Shown piece by piece: positions 1 through 7,672 of a stretch of DNA of 16,811 bases. The notes below the pieces were generated by a model. It searched no databases. It saw only the letters and a program-made list of their open reading frames with translations, and was not told the origin of the DNA. Position 1 is the stretch's first letter, and every line of letters begins with the position of its first letter. The DNA is from Oryzihumus sp036391795. Lineage in GTDB: Bacteria > Actinomycetota > Actinomycetes > Actinomycetales > Dermatophilaceae. The stretch covers positions 1-16,811 of the forward strand of contig NZ_DASVZH010000019.1 in assembly GCF_036391795.1 (NCBI RefSeq), given 5' to 3'. The position numbers were made by a program, and so were the translations under genes.

Positions 1-8
1 GGGCTCAT
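1..8 (-). CDS. zwf: Start of the next operon gene, probably glucose-6-phosphate dehydrogenase (partial)
   Basis: Only the first eight bases are inside the window: an ATG on the minus strand at 8-6, then AGC and CC (Met-Ser-Pro...). The ATG overlaps the pgi stop codon as ATGA, the same overlap seen at the two upstream junctions. A GGAAGG ribosome-binding site at 16-21 lies six bases before it, so a translation start here is well supported. The identity is inferred from order only: in actinobacteria tkt-tal(-pgi) is usually followed by zwf and opcA, and Zwf often begins Met-Ser-Pro. No catalytic sequence can be seen. Confidence 0.45.
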
Positions 9-1678
9 CCTTGGCCTTCCGGGGAGGAGGACGGTATGCCGAGTGCCTGGGTCAGCTGGGCCAGGCCGGCGTCGTGGTCGGTCAGGTGGAGGCGCAGGAC
101 CGGGCGGCCGTGGTCGGCCAGCACCTGCGCGTCACCGCCCGCCTGGGCGGCGATGAGGGTGCCGAACGTGAAGTCACGGCCGGGCACCGGGAGGTCCTCG
201 TGCGCCGCGGAGGTGACCTGGAGGTAGACGCCCGTCGCGGGCCCGCCCTTGTGGTACTGCCCGGTGGAGTGCAGGAATCGCGGGCCCCAGCCGAACGTGG
301 TCGGCCGCTCGGTGCGCCGGGCGAGGGCGCGGCGGGCCCCGGCGAGGGGGGCATCGGCCAGCCGGTCGAGGTAGGCCATGACGGCGACGTAGCCGCGCCG
401 GCGGTCCAGCTGGTCGAACAGCGCCTCGAGGGCGGTGCCGACCGTGGTCGCCGAGCCGAGCCAGTCGCCGCCGAGGGCGCGCACCTCGATGGCGCCGTCG
501 GTGAACGCGGGCTCGGCGGCGGCCTTGTCGCCGCCCTCGAGCAGGCCGCGGGCGGCCTTCTTGGCGCTCTCGACGTCAGGCTGGTCGAAGGGGTTGATCC
601 GCAGGACCGCGCCGGCGGCGGCCGTGGCGACCTCCCACAGGAGCAGCTGGGCGCCGAGGGCGCCGCTGACGCGGACCTCCGAGCGCGAGGCGCCGGTGGC
701 GTCGTCGGGGGTGGGGGTCTGGTCGTCGGCCACGTCGGCCACCAGCCGGGCAACGGTGACGTCGGCGGCCGGCCAGGCCACCTCCGGGTCGTCGTCGCCG
801 TCGACGACCACCGGCAGGAGGCCGGTGCCGTCCTTGCCGGTGCTCTCGGCGATGAGCTGCTCGGCCCAGTCGGCGAAACCGGTGATGCCCGAGCCGTCGT
901 CGACGAGCACGAGCTTGTCGCGCAGCGGCTCGGTGCCGGCGATGGCGGCACCGAGGACCAGGCCGGGGTTGGCCGGGTCGTCGTCGGCGAGCAGGTCGGC
1001 GACCGACTCGGCGTCGTCGAGCAGCTCCTCGATGTCGGCGCCGGCCAGGCCGCTGGGCACCAGGCCGAAGGCCGTCAGCGCCGAGTAGCGGCCGCCGACG
1101 TTCGGGTCGGCGTTGACGACGCGGTAGCCGCGCTCCCGGGCGTCCTTGTCCAGCGGGCTGCCGGGGTCGGTCACCACGACGATGCGCTGGGCCGGGTCGA
1201 TACCGGCGGCCTCGAACGCGCCCTCGAAGGCGCGACGCTGGGAGTCGGTCTCGACGGTGGAGCCGGACTTGCTCGAGACCACCACGACGGCGCGGTCGAG
1301 CCGGTCGGCCAGGGCAGCCCGGACGTAGTCGGGGTCGGAGGAGTCGAGCACGGTCAGCTCGACGCCTGCGGTGGCGCAGATGACCTCCGGGGCGAGCGAG
1401 GAGCCGCCCATGCCGCACAGCACCACGTGGTCGACGCCCTGCTCGCGCAGGTGGTCGCGCAGCGCGGCGACCTCACCGACGAGCGGCCGCGAGCTGCGGC
1501 CCAGGCCGGTCCAGGACAGCCGGATCGAGGCCTCGGGCTCGGCCGCAGGACCCCAGAGCGTGGGGTCCTGGGCGAACAGGCGGCTGGCGAACCGGTCCCC
1601 GACCAGCGTCGCGACGTGGCGCGAGACCGCCTCGCCCGCCGGCCCGGAGGCCAGCACCCCCAGGGCGGAGGAGGTCAC
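5..1678 (-). CDS. pgi: Glucose-6-phosphate isomerase
   Basis: Interconverts glucose 6-phosphate and fructose 6-phosphate in the cytosol, linking glycolysis to the pentose phosphate pathway. The protein is 557 aa from the GTG at 1678. This is the divergent actinobacterial type with two SIS-like phosphosugar-binding halves. Visible motifs are GMGGSSLAPEV at 89-99, SSKSGSTVET (phosphate-binding loop) at 135-144, NVGGRYS at 193-199, a WAEQLIAESTGK segment near 261-272 with a likely catalytic Glu, and STGQYHKGGPATGVYLQ at 471-487. The GTG overlaps the tal stop by four bases (GTGA) and has only a weak GGGGG upstream, so translation probably depends on coupling to tal. The frame stays open far upstream into tal in another frame; the overlap start and the loss of family similarity before it set this start. 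The penultimate region contains a rare ATA codon within the word GGCATACC. Confidence 0.94.
   Translation of the reverse strand: MTSSALGVLASGPAGEAVSRHVATLVGDRFASRLFAQDPTLWGPAAEPEASIRLSWTGLGRSSRPLVGEVAALRDHLREQGVDHVVLCGMGGSSLAPEVICATAGVELTVLDSSDPDYVRAALADRLDRAVVVVSSKSGSTVETDSQRRAFEGAFEAAGIDPAQRIVVVTDPGSPLDKDARERGYRVVNADPNVGGRYSALTAFGLVPSGLAGADIEELLDDAESVADLLADDDPANPGLVLGAAIAGTEPLRDKLVLVDDGSGITGFADWAEQLIAESTGKDGTGLLPVVVDGDDDPEVAWPAADVTVARLVADVADDQTPTPDDATGASRSEVRVSGALGAQLLLWEVATAAAGAVLRINPFDQPDVESAKKAARGLLEGGDKAAAEPAFTDGAIEVRALGGDWLGSATTVGTALEALFDQLDRRRGYVAVMAYLDRLADAPLAGARRALARRTERPTTFGWGPRFLHSTGQYHKGGPATGVYLQVTSAAHEDLPVPGRDFTFGTLIAAQAGGDAQVLADHGRPVLRLHLTDHDAGLAQLTQALGIPSSSPEGQG
33..40 (-). 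repeat. GGTATGCC word, copy 1 (in pgi)
   Basis: Exact 8-base word. On the pgi strand it reads GGCATACC and encodes Gly-Ile-Pro as GGC ATA CC., one of only two ATA codons I found in the window. Confidence 0.5.
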
Positions 1679-2808
1679 TTGGCGGCCCCCGAGGAGGTGG
1701 CGGTGGCCTTGGTCAGCTCGTCCTGGACGTCGGTGAGCAGCTCCTCCCAGGACTTCTCGAACTTCTCCACGCCCTCGCGCTCGAGGACGGCGACGACGTC
1801 GGCGTAGGAGATGCCCAGGCGCTCGAGCGCGTCGAGCACCGCCTTGGCGTTCTCGTAGTTGCCGGTGACCTGGTCGCCGGCGATCTCGCCGTGGTCGGCG
1901 ACGGCCTCGAGGGTCTTGCTCGGCATGGTGTTGACCGTGTTCGGGGCGACCAGCTCGGTGACGTACATCGTGTCCGGGTAGGCCGGGTCCTTCACGCCGG
2001 TGGAGGCCCACAGCGGGCGCTGCTTGTGCGCACCCTCGGCCTCGAGCACCTGCCAGCGCGGGGTCGCGAAGACCTCGTCGTAGGCGTGGTAGGCCAGGCG
2101 CGCGTTGGCGATGCCGGCCTTGCCCTTGAGCGCCTGAGCCTCGGCGGAGCCGTCGAGGGCGTCGAGGCGCTTGTCGACCTCGGTGTCGACGCGGGAGACG
2201 AAGAACGAGGCGACCGAGTGGATCGTGGACAGGTCCTTGCCGCCCTCGCGGGCCTGCTCCAGGCCGGTGAGGAAGGCGTTCATCACGCCGCGGTAGCGGT
2301 CGAGGGAGAAGATCAGCGTGACGTTGACGCTGATGCCCTCGGCGATGACCTGGGAGATGGCCGGCAGGCCCTCCACCGTCGCGGGGATCTTGATGAGCAG
2401 GTTGGGGCGGTCGACCGCGGCCCACAGCTCCGTGGCCTGCTCGACCGTCTTCGTCGTCTCGTGGGCCAGGCGCGGGTCGACCTCGATGGAGACCCGGCCG
2501 TCCTGGCCGCCGGTGGCGTCGTAGACCGGACGCATGATGTCGCAGGCGTGGCGGACGTCCTCGGTGGTGAGGGCGAACACCGCCTCGTCGACGTTGCGGC
2601 CGTCGTCCGCGAGGGACTTGACCTGCTCGTTGTAGGCGTCGCCCTGGGACAGCGCGGCGGCGAAGATCGTGGGGTTGGTCGTCACGCCCACCACGTGCTT
2701 GGTGTCGATGAGCTCCTGCAACCCGCCGCTGGTGATCAGCGGTCGGTTGAGGTCGTCGAGCCAGATCGAGACACCCTGGTCGGACAGGGCCTTGAGTGCG
2801 TCAGTCAT
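1675..2808 (-). CDS. tal: Transaldolase
   Basis: Transfers a dihydroxyacetone unit between sedoheptulose 7-phosphate and glyceraldehyde 3-phosphate in the non-oxidative pentose phosphate pathway (cytosolic). The protein is 377 aa, as expected for the longer actinobacterial/cyanobacterial transaldolases. The family signature GVTTNPTIF is at 41-49. The Schiff-base lysine is K140 in NLLIKIPAT. HSVASFFVSRVDTEVDKRL and the TMPSKTLEA segment are also typical. The start is well fixed: the ATG overlaps the tkt stop as ATGA, and a perfect AGGAGG (2815-2820) lies six bases upstream. The gene overlaps pgi by four bases at its 3' end. It sits between tkt and pgi in one operon, so it shares the tkt promoter. 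Confidence 0.97.
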   Translation of the reverse strand: MTDALKALSDQGVSIWLDDLNRPLITSGGLQELIDTKHVVGVTTNPTIFAAALSQGDAYNEQVKSLADDGRNVDEAVFALTTEDVRHACDIMRPVYDATGGQDGRVSIEVDPRLAHETTKTVEQATELWAAVDRPNLLIKIPATVEGLPAISQVIAEGISVNVTLIFSLDRYRGVMNAFLTGLEQAREGGKDLSTIHSVASFFVSRVDTEVDKRLDALDGSAEAQALKGKAGIANARLAYHAYDEVFATPRWQVLEAEGAHKQRPLWASTGVKDPAYPDTMYVTELVAPNTVNTMPSKTLEAVADHGEIAGDQVTGNYENAKAVLDALERLGISYADVVAVLEREGVEKFEKSWEELLTDVQDELTKATATSSGAAK

Positions 2809-4973
2809 CGGTTGCCTCCTGCAGCCTGGATGGAGTCGCGGGCAGCGGCGACGACGGCCTCGGCCGTGATGCCGAACTCGCGGTAAAGCGTCTGGTAGTC
2901 AGCCGACGCACCGAAGTGGTCGAGGCTGACGATGCGTCCGGCGTCGCCGACGTAGTCACGCCAGCCGAGGGCGACCCCCGCCTCGACGCTGACCCGGGCG
3001 CGAACCGCGGGCGGGAGCACCTCGTCGCGGTAGGCCTGGGGCTGCGCCTCGAACCACTCCCGCGAGGGCATCGACACCACTCGGGTGGAGACGCCCTCGG
3101 CCTCGAGGGTCTCGCGGGCCTCGACGGCCAGCGGCACCTCGGAGCCGGTCGCGATGAGGATCACCTCCGGAGCGCCCTTCGAGCCGTCGGCGAGTACGTA
3201 CGCACCGTGGGCAACGCCCTCGGCCGAGCCGAATGTTCCCCGGTCGAGGACCGGCAGGGCCTGACGGGTCAGGGCCAGGCCGGCCGGCCGGTCGCTGTGC
3301 TCGAGGATGGTGCGCCAGGCGACCGCGGTCTCGTTGGCGTCGGCGGGGCGCACGACGTCCAGGCCCGGGATCGCCCGCAGCGCGGCGAGGTGCTCGACGG
3401 GCTGGTGGGTCGGGCCGTCCTCGCCGAGGCCGATCGAGTCGTGCGTCCACACGAACGTCACGGGGATCTGCTGCAGCGCCGCGAGGCGCACCGCCGGACG
3501 CATGTAGTCGGAGAACACCAGGAAGGTGCCGCCGTAGGGACGGGTCAGGCCCTCGAGCGCGATGCCGTTGAGGATCGCGCCCATGCCGAACTCGCGGATG
3601 CCGAAGTGCAGGGTGCGGCCGTAGGGCCCGCCCTTCCACTCGTGCGTCTGCTTGCCGGCGGGGATGAAGCTCTCCACCCCGGCCATCGTCGTGTTGTTCG
3701 ACTCGGCGAGGTCGGCCGAGCCACCCCACAGCTCGGGCATGACGTCGGCGAGGGCGCCGAGGACCTTGCCGCTGGCGGCGCGGGTGGCGATGCCCTTGGC
3801 ATCGGCCTCGAAGACCGGCAGCGCGTCGGCCAGACCCTCGGGGAGCTCGCGCTCGACGAGCCGGTCGAGCAGCGCGGCGCGCTCGGGCTGGGCGGCCCGC
3901 CACGCGGCATACCGCTCGTCCCACTCGGCGTGGGCCTGCTTGCCGCGCTGCTGCACCTCGCGGGCACGGGACAGCACGTCCTCCTCGACCGCAAAGGTGG
4001 CCTCCGGGTCGAAGCCCAGCAGCCGCTTGGTCGCCTGGATCTCCTCGTCACCGAGGGCCGAGCCGTGGCTCTTGCCGGTGTTCTGCTTGGTCGGGGCCGG
4101 CCAGGCGATGATCGTCTTGAGCACCACGAGGGTCGGCTTGTCGGCGATGGCCTTGCCGCGCTCGATCGCGGCGAGCAGCGCGTCGACGTCCTCGACGTAG
4201 GTCGCGCCGTCACCACCCTTGCGCCAGTCCACCTGCTCGACGTGCCAGCCGTAGGCCGCGTAGCGCGCCGCCACGTCCTCGGAGAACGAGATGTTGGTGT
4301 CGTCCTCGATCGAGATGTGGTTCTGGTCGTAGATGAGGGTGAGGTTGCCGAGCTCCTGGTGGCCGGCGAGGGCGCTCGCCTCGTGGGAGACGCCCTCCAT
4401 GATGTCGCCGTCGGAGGCCATCACGTAGATGTGGTGGTCGAACGGGCTCTCGCCGGGCGCGGCGTGGGGGTCGAGCAGGCCGCGCTGGCGACGCTGGGCG
4501 AAGGCCATGCCGATCGCGGAGGCCAGGCCGGAGCCGAGCGGCCCGGTGGTGATCTCGACGCCGTCGGTGTGGTGGACCTCGGGGTGGCCCGGGGTCAGCG
4601 AGCCCCACGTGCGCAGCGACTTCAGGTCGTCCAGCTCCAGGCCGTAGCCGGACAGGTAGAGCTGGATGTACTGCGTGAGGCTGGAGTGCCCGCAGGACAG
4701 CACGAAGCGGTCGCGGCCCAGCCACTGCGGGTCGGTCGGGTCGTGCCGCATGAGGTTCTGGTAGATGAGGTAGGCGGCCGGGGCCAGGCTCATGGCGGTG
4801 CCGGGGTGGCCGTTGCCGACCTTCTGCACGGCGTCGGCCGCGAGCAGCCGGATGGTGTCCACCGCCCGGACGTCGAGGTCGGTCCACCCGGTCTGCGTCA
4901 CGACCGGCGCGGGCAGCGAGGTGTCACGCGTGCGGGGTGCGGTCCCGGTGGTCGCAGGGTTGTGCTCGGTCAC
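2805..4973 (-). CDS. tkt: Transketolase
   Basis: Thiamine-diphosphate enzyme that moves two-carbon ketol units between pentose and hexose phosphates; first gene of the tkt-tal-pgi operon. From the GTG at 4973 the protein is 722 aa. Motifs in that numbering are GNGHPG at 53-58 (His56 is the conserved substrate/cofactor His), SDGDIMEG at 187-194 (metal and ThDP binding), HGSALG near 303-308, GIREFGMG at 458-465 with catalytic Glu461, and DSIGLGEDGPTHQPVEH at 512-528. The C-terminal domain carries ATGSEV. A longer version (725 aa) would start at the GTG at 4982, but its only ribosome-binding site, AAAGGAG at 4985-4991, is just two bases away; for the GTG at 4973 the spacing is 11 bases. I therefore prefer 4973, with 4982 as the alternative. 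Confidence 0.95.
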   Translation of the reverse strand: MTEHNPATTGTAPRTRDTSLPAPVVTQTGWTDLDVRAVDTIRLLAADAVQKVGNGHPGTAMSLAPAAYLIYQNLMRHDPTDPQWLGRDRFVLSCGHSSLTQYIQLYLSGYGLELDDLKSLRTWGSLTPGHPEVHHTDGVEITTGPLGSGLASAIGMAFAQRRQRGLLDPHAAPGESPFDHHIYVMASDGDIMEGVSHEASALAGHQELGNLTLIYDQNHISIEDDTNISFSEDVAARYAAYGWHVEQVDWRKGGDGATYVEDVDALLAAIERGKAIADKPTLVVLKTIIAWPAPTKQNTGKSHGSALGDEEIQATKRLLGFDPEATFAVEEDVLSRAREVQQRGKQAHAEWDERYAAWRAAQPERAALLDRLVERELPEGLADALPVFEADAKGIATRAASGKVLGALADVMPELWGGSADLAESNNTTMAGVESFIPAGKQTHEWKGGPYGRTLHFGIREFGMGAILNGIALEGLTRPYGGTFLVFSDYMRPAVRLAALQQIPVTFVWTHDSIGLGEDGPTHQPVEHLAALRAIPGLDVVRPADANETAVAWRTILEHSDRPAGLALTRQALPVLDRGTFGSAEGVAHGAYVLADGSKGAPEVILIATGSEVPLAVEARETLEAEGVSTRVVSMPSREWFEAQPQAYRDEVLPPAVRARVSVEAGVALGWRDYVGDAGRIVSLDHFGASADYQTLYREFGITAEAVVAAARDSIQAAGGNR
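3906..3913 (+). repeat. GGCATACC word, copy 2 (in tkt)
   Basis: Exact 8-base word. On the tkt strand it reads GGTATGCC and supplies a rare TAT in Arg-Tyr-Ala (CGG TAT GCC). Confidence 0.5.
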
Positions 4974-4984
4974 GGATTTCACGA

Positions 4985-4991
4985 CTCCTTT
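4985..4991 (-). promoter_or_regulatory. Ribosome-binding site that decides the tkt start
   Basis: AAAGGAG on the minus strand is the only good Shine-Dalgarno match upstream of tkt. It is 2 bases from the GTG at 4982 (too close) and 11 bases from the GTG at 4973 (long but workable). Confidence 0.6.
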
Positions 4992-5072
4992 ACACGGCGT
5001 CGCGCAGCGGGGCAGGAGGCCGATCGGGCCACCGTTCCCGCCAACGGCGCCAGCTTGGGCACGACGGTGCCG

Positions 5073-5078
5073 AGCCTA
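5073..5078 (-). promoter_or_regulatory. Possible -10 element for tkt operon
   Basis: TAGGCT on the minus strand fits the actinobacterial TANNNT -10 pattern and lies about 100 bases upstream of the tkt start, in the divergent tkt/ctaB gap. No convincing -35 is visible. Weak call. Confidence 0.25.
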
Positions 5079-5137
5079 TCCCCGCTGGTGACGGGCGTCG
5101 CACGGAGTCCGCCGTCCGGACCACGATGCGCCCGGGC

Positions 5138-5143
5138 TAGACT
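5138..5143 (+). promoter_or_regulatory. Possible -10 element for ctaB
   Basis: TAGACT fits TANNNT and lies about 93 bases upstream of the ctaB GTG, within the same divergent gap. No clear -35 can be seen, so this is tentative. Confidence 0.25.
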
Positions 5144-5235
5144 GACCGAGCCCACAGGACGCCCCCGCCGAGACCGGCCCGGCATCGCCGGCCGACCGCG
5201 AGGCGCCATCGTCGTCGAAGCCCCCGAAGGACACC

Positions 5236-6177
5236 GTGACCGCTCTCGAGCCGCGCGCCGACGCTGCCGCGGCCCCGTCCCCGGGGCCGGCTGTCACGAT
5301 CCGCAACTACGTTGCGCTGACCAAGCCCCGCATCATCGAGCTGCTGCTGGTCACCACGGTCCCGACGATGTTCCTGGCCCAGCGCGGGCTGCCCTCGCTG
5401 TGGCTCGTCGTCGCCACCCTCGTCGGCGGCGCGCTGTCGGCCGGGTCGGCGAACACCCTCAACTGCTACATCGACCGCGACATCGACAAGCTCATGCACC
5501 GCACCGAGGGCCGACCCCTGGCCACCGGGGCGATCAGCCCGGCCGCGGCGCTGCGCTTCGGCATCGCGCTGTCGGTGGTCTCGACGTTGTGGCTCGGGCT
5601 GCTGGTCAACTGGCTCTCGGCCGCCCTGTCCTTCGGCGCCATGGCGTTCTACGTCGGCGTCTACACGATGGTGCTCAAGCGGCGCACCGCCCAGAACATC
5701 GTCTGGGGCGGCGCTGCCGGCTGCATGCCCGTGCTCATCGGCTGGTCCGCCGTGACCGACACGGTCGCCTGGCCCGCGGTGATCCTGTTCCTCGTCATCT
5801 TCTTCTGGACACCGCCGCACTACTGGCCCCTGTCGATGCGGTTCAAGGACGACTACGCCAACGCCGGCGTGCCGATGCTGCCGGTGGTGGCCAAGGACCT
5901 CGCCGTCGCCCGGCAGGTCGTGGCCTACAGCTGGGCCATGGTCGCCGCGTCGCTGGCCCTGGTGCCCGTCGCGGACATGGGCTGGGTCTACCTCGTCGGC
6001 GCAGTGGTCTCCGGTGCCCTGTTCATCGGCGAGGCGCACCGCCTGCTCGCACGAGCCAAGGAGGGCGCGGCGGCGTCGGTGCTCAAGCCGATGCGGCTGT
6101 TCCACTTCTCGATCAGCTACCTGACGATCCTCTTCCTCGCCGTCGCCGTCGACCCGCTGCTGCACCTGGCGCTCTGA
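5236..6177 (+). CDS. ctaB: Protohaem IX farnesyltransferase (haem O synthase)
   Basis: Integral membrane prenyltransferase of the UbiA family that attaches farnesyl to haem b to give haem O, the first step to haem A of aa3-type cytochrome oxidase. The protein is 313 aa with multiple hydrophobic helices. The first Asp-rich prenyl diphosphate site is N76xxxD80xxxD84 (NCYIDRDID). The second polar loop includes HYWPLSMRFKDDY at about 195-207, and YTMVLKRRTAQNIVWGGAAG is the typical middle block. It starts with GTG at 5236, with GAAGGA at 5226-5231 four bases before it. It is divergent from tkt, the arrangement known in other actinobacteria, and overlaps the next gene by one base (TGATG). Its partner ctaA lies just beyond, on the opposite strand. 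Confidence 0.96.
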   Translation: MTALEPRADAAAAPSPGPAVTIRNYVALTKPRIIELLLVTTVPTMFLAQRGLPSLWLVVATLVGGALSAGSANTLNCYIDRDIDKLMHRTEGRPLATGAISPAAALRFGIALSVVSTLWLGLLVNWLSAALSFGAMAFYVGVYTMVLKRRTAQNIVWGGAAGCMPVLIGWSAVTDTVAWPAVILFLVIFFWTPPHYWPLSMRFKDDYANAGVPMLPVVAKDLAVARQVVAYSWAMVAASLALVPVADMGWVYLVGAVVSGALFIGEAHRLLARAKEGAAASVLKPMRLFHFSISYLTILFLAVAVDPLLHLAL

Positions 6178-6560
6178 TGGACGCCGCCGGCTTCGCCTCC
6201 TGGGTCGCCGGCTACGAGCGCGCCTGGCGCGCCCCCGGCACCGACCTGCTGGCCACCCTCTTCGCCGATGACGCGGCATACCTCATGAGCCCGTATGCCG
6301 ACCCGGTGGTCGGGCTCGAGGCGATCAGCGAGCTGTGGGAGGCGGAGCGCGACGGGCCGGAGGAGGTGTTCACGATGACCTCGCAGGTCGTCGCGTTCTC
6401 CGGCGACACCGGGGTGGCGCGGGTGCACGTGGTCTACGGCGCGCCCTACCGCGAGTGGCGTGACATCTGGATCGTGCGCTTCGACGGGGAGGGCCGGGCC
6501 GTGCACTTCGAGGAGTGGCCGATCGGCCCGCCCGGCTCGCACCGCCCCTCCGGACTCTGA
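6177..6560 (+). CDS. SnoaL-like / NTF2-fold small protein
   Basis: A 127-aa protein with the pattern of a SnoaL-like NTF2-fold domain: an N-terminal helix (FASWVAGYERAW), then LLATLFADDAAYLMSPYADPVVGLEAI (about 24-50), then alternating strands VARVHVVYG and WRDIWIVRFDGEGRAVHFEEWP. The fold hosts many enzymes and ligand-binding proteins, so no reaction can be assigned. No signal peptide or membrane helix is seen; probably cytosolic. The ATG at 6177 shares one base with the ctaB stop (TGATG), so it is translationally coupled to ctaB and may act in haem or oxidase biogenesis; that role is inferred from context only. It carries two copies of the GGTATGCC-like word (6275-6282 exact, 6292-6299 with one mismatch), giving rare GCA TAC and TAT GCC codons. 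Confidence 0.8.
   Translation: MDAAGFASWVAGYERAWRAPGTDLLATLFADDAAYLMSPYADPVVGLEAISELWEAERDGPEEVFTMTSQVVAFSGDTGVARVHVVYGAPYREWRDIWIVRFDGEGRAVHFEEWPIGPPGSHRPSGL
6275..6282 (+). repeat. GGCATACC word, copy 3 (in SnoaL-like gene)
   Basis: Exact word giving Ala-Tyr as GCA TAC. A one-mismatch copy, CGTATGCC, follows at 6292-6299 in the opposite orientation and gives Tyr-Ala as TAT GCC. Confidence 0.5.
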
Positions 6561-6563
6561 CCG

Positions 6564-6582
6564 GCCCGCCAGGTCGGGCTTT
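6564..6582 (+). terminator. Possible terminator after ctaB operon
   Basis: A short hairpin, GCCCG (6564-6568), six-base loop, CGGGC (6575-6579), is followed by TTT directly after the SnoaL-like gene. The stem is only 5 bp and the T run only 3, so the call is weak, though the position between convergent genes fits. Confidence 0.35.
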
Positions 6583-6703
6583 GCTCAGCGCGGGCCGCTC
6601 CCGATGCCCTGTCGGCGCCCGGAAAGCGGTCTGGGCCGAGCACACCGGTCCTGAGTGAGCCCGGCACGGGAGTGGCCGCGGTCGTGACAGGCCCTGCGTG
6701 GCC

Positions 6704-7624
6704 CTAGCGGGTGCGCAGCGTCAGCAGGCCGCGGGTCAGCGCGACCACGAGGAGGCTGGCGCCGAGCATGTGCAGCGCGACGACCGCCTCGGGCAGGCCG
6801 GTGAAGTACTGCACGTAGCCGATCACGCCCTGGGCGAGGGTCACGACCAGCACCCAGGCCCACGCCCGCCGCGTCCGCGCGGGGGCGTCCACCAGGCGCA
6901 CCGCGACGAGCATCGCCACGACCAGGCCGGTGAACAGCATCACCGCGTCGGCGTGCAGCCACGAGACCGAGCGCGGGTCGAAGCCGAAGCGGGTCGGGTG
7001 CACGGCGTCGCCGGAGTGCGGCCCGGAGCCGGTGACCACGGTGCCCAGGGCGAGCACGACCGCGCCCAGGGCCACGGTGACCCGGCCCAGCAGGCCGACC
7101 TCGCGGCGCGCCACCGGGACCGGGGCCGCGTCGCCCTCGCCGGCGCGGACCAGCAGCAGCGTGCTGATCGCGACGATGACCATGGACAGCAGGAAGTGCC
7201 CGGCCACGGTCGCCGGGTTGAGGCCGGTCAGCACGGTGATGCCGCCGAGCATCGCCTGCGCGACGACGCCGAGCAGCGGCAGGGTGGACAGGCGCAGCAG
7301 CGACCGCCGGCCCGGGGCGAGCTTCCACACCGCGATGATCACGGCGATGGCGGCGAGGCCCACGACCGAGGTGAGGGTGCGGTTGCCGAACTCGATGACC
7401 TTGTGGATGCCCTGGGCCTGGTGGGCCACCGGGGTGAACGAGCCGGGCACGCACTCGGGCCAGGTGGGGCAGCCCAGACCGGACCCGGTGAGGCGGACCA
7501 GGCCGCCGGTGACGACGATGCCCACCTCGAGCACCACGTTGGCGAGCAGGATGCGGCGCAGCCAGGGGTTCGGCGAGGCGTCGACGGGCGTCGGCGCGGG
7601 GGCGGTCACGGAGGGGATCGTCAC
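6704..7624 (-). CDS. ctaA: Haem A synthase (COX15/CtaA family)
   Basis: Membrane monooxygenase that oxidises the haem O methyl group to the formyl of haem A. The protein is 306 aa with about eight hydrophobic segments in two similar halves. An extracytoplasmic Cys pair, C52 and C58 (GCPTWPECVPG), matches the redox Cys pair of CtaA. The haem-site region reads HKVIEFGNR at 74-82; further histidines are H143, H224 and H285. Relative to the EHxHR-like motif of B. subtilis CtaA, the first-half haem-ligand His position appears to be N81, a form I believe is common in actinobacteria. The GTG start at 7624 has no Shine-Dalgarno sequence; a TACCCT element at 7636-7631 lies six bases upstream, so the mRNA is probably leaderless. 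It is convergent with ctaB and the SnoaL-like gene. Confidence 0.93.
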   Translation of the reverse strand: MTIPSVTAPAPTPVDASPNPWLRRILLANVVLEVGIVVTGGLVRLTGSGLGCPTWPECVPGSFTPVAHQAQGIHKVIEFGNRTLTSVVGLAAIAVIIAVWKLAPGRRSLLRLSTLPLLGVVAQAMLGGITVLTGLNPATVAGHFLLSMVIVAISTLLLVRAGEGDAAPVPVARREVGLLGRVTVALGAVVLALGTVVTGSGPHSGDAVHPTRFGFDPRSVSWLHADAVMLFTGLVVAMLVAVRLVDAPARTRRAWAWVLVVTLAQGVIGYVQYFTGLPEAVVALHMLGASLLVVALTRGLLTLRTR

Positions 7625-7630
7625 GTCAGA

Positions 7631-7636
7631 AGGGTA
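7631..7636 (-). promoter_or_regulatory. -10 element of a leaderless ctaA promoter
   Basis: TACCCT (TANNNT) on the minus strand ends six bases before the ctaA GTG, and no ribosome-binding site lies between. This is the standard geometry of leaderless actinobacterial transcripts. It sits in the 48-base gap after the thiolase stop. The -35 region is not recognisable. Confidence 0.45.
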
Positions 7637-7672
7637 GATGGCCGGCGTGGGCGAGCAGACGGTGGGCGCAGC

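Noticed and set aside
11..1807. A 598-codon open frame antisense to pgi
   Set aside because: Low-complexity shadow of a GC-rich gene; pgi on the other strand has all family motifs.
2796..6560. A 1254-codon open frame on the plus strand
   Set aside because: It runs antisense through tkt and out of frame through ctaB. Its protein is Gly/Arg/Val/Asp-rich shadow sequence without domains. Only its last 127 codons, in the SnoaL-like gene, are real.
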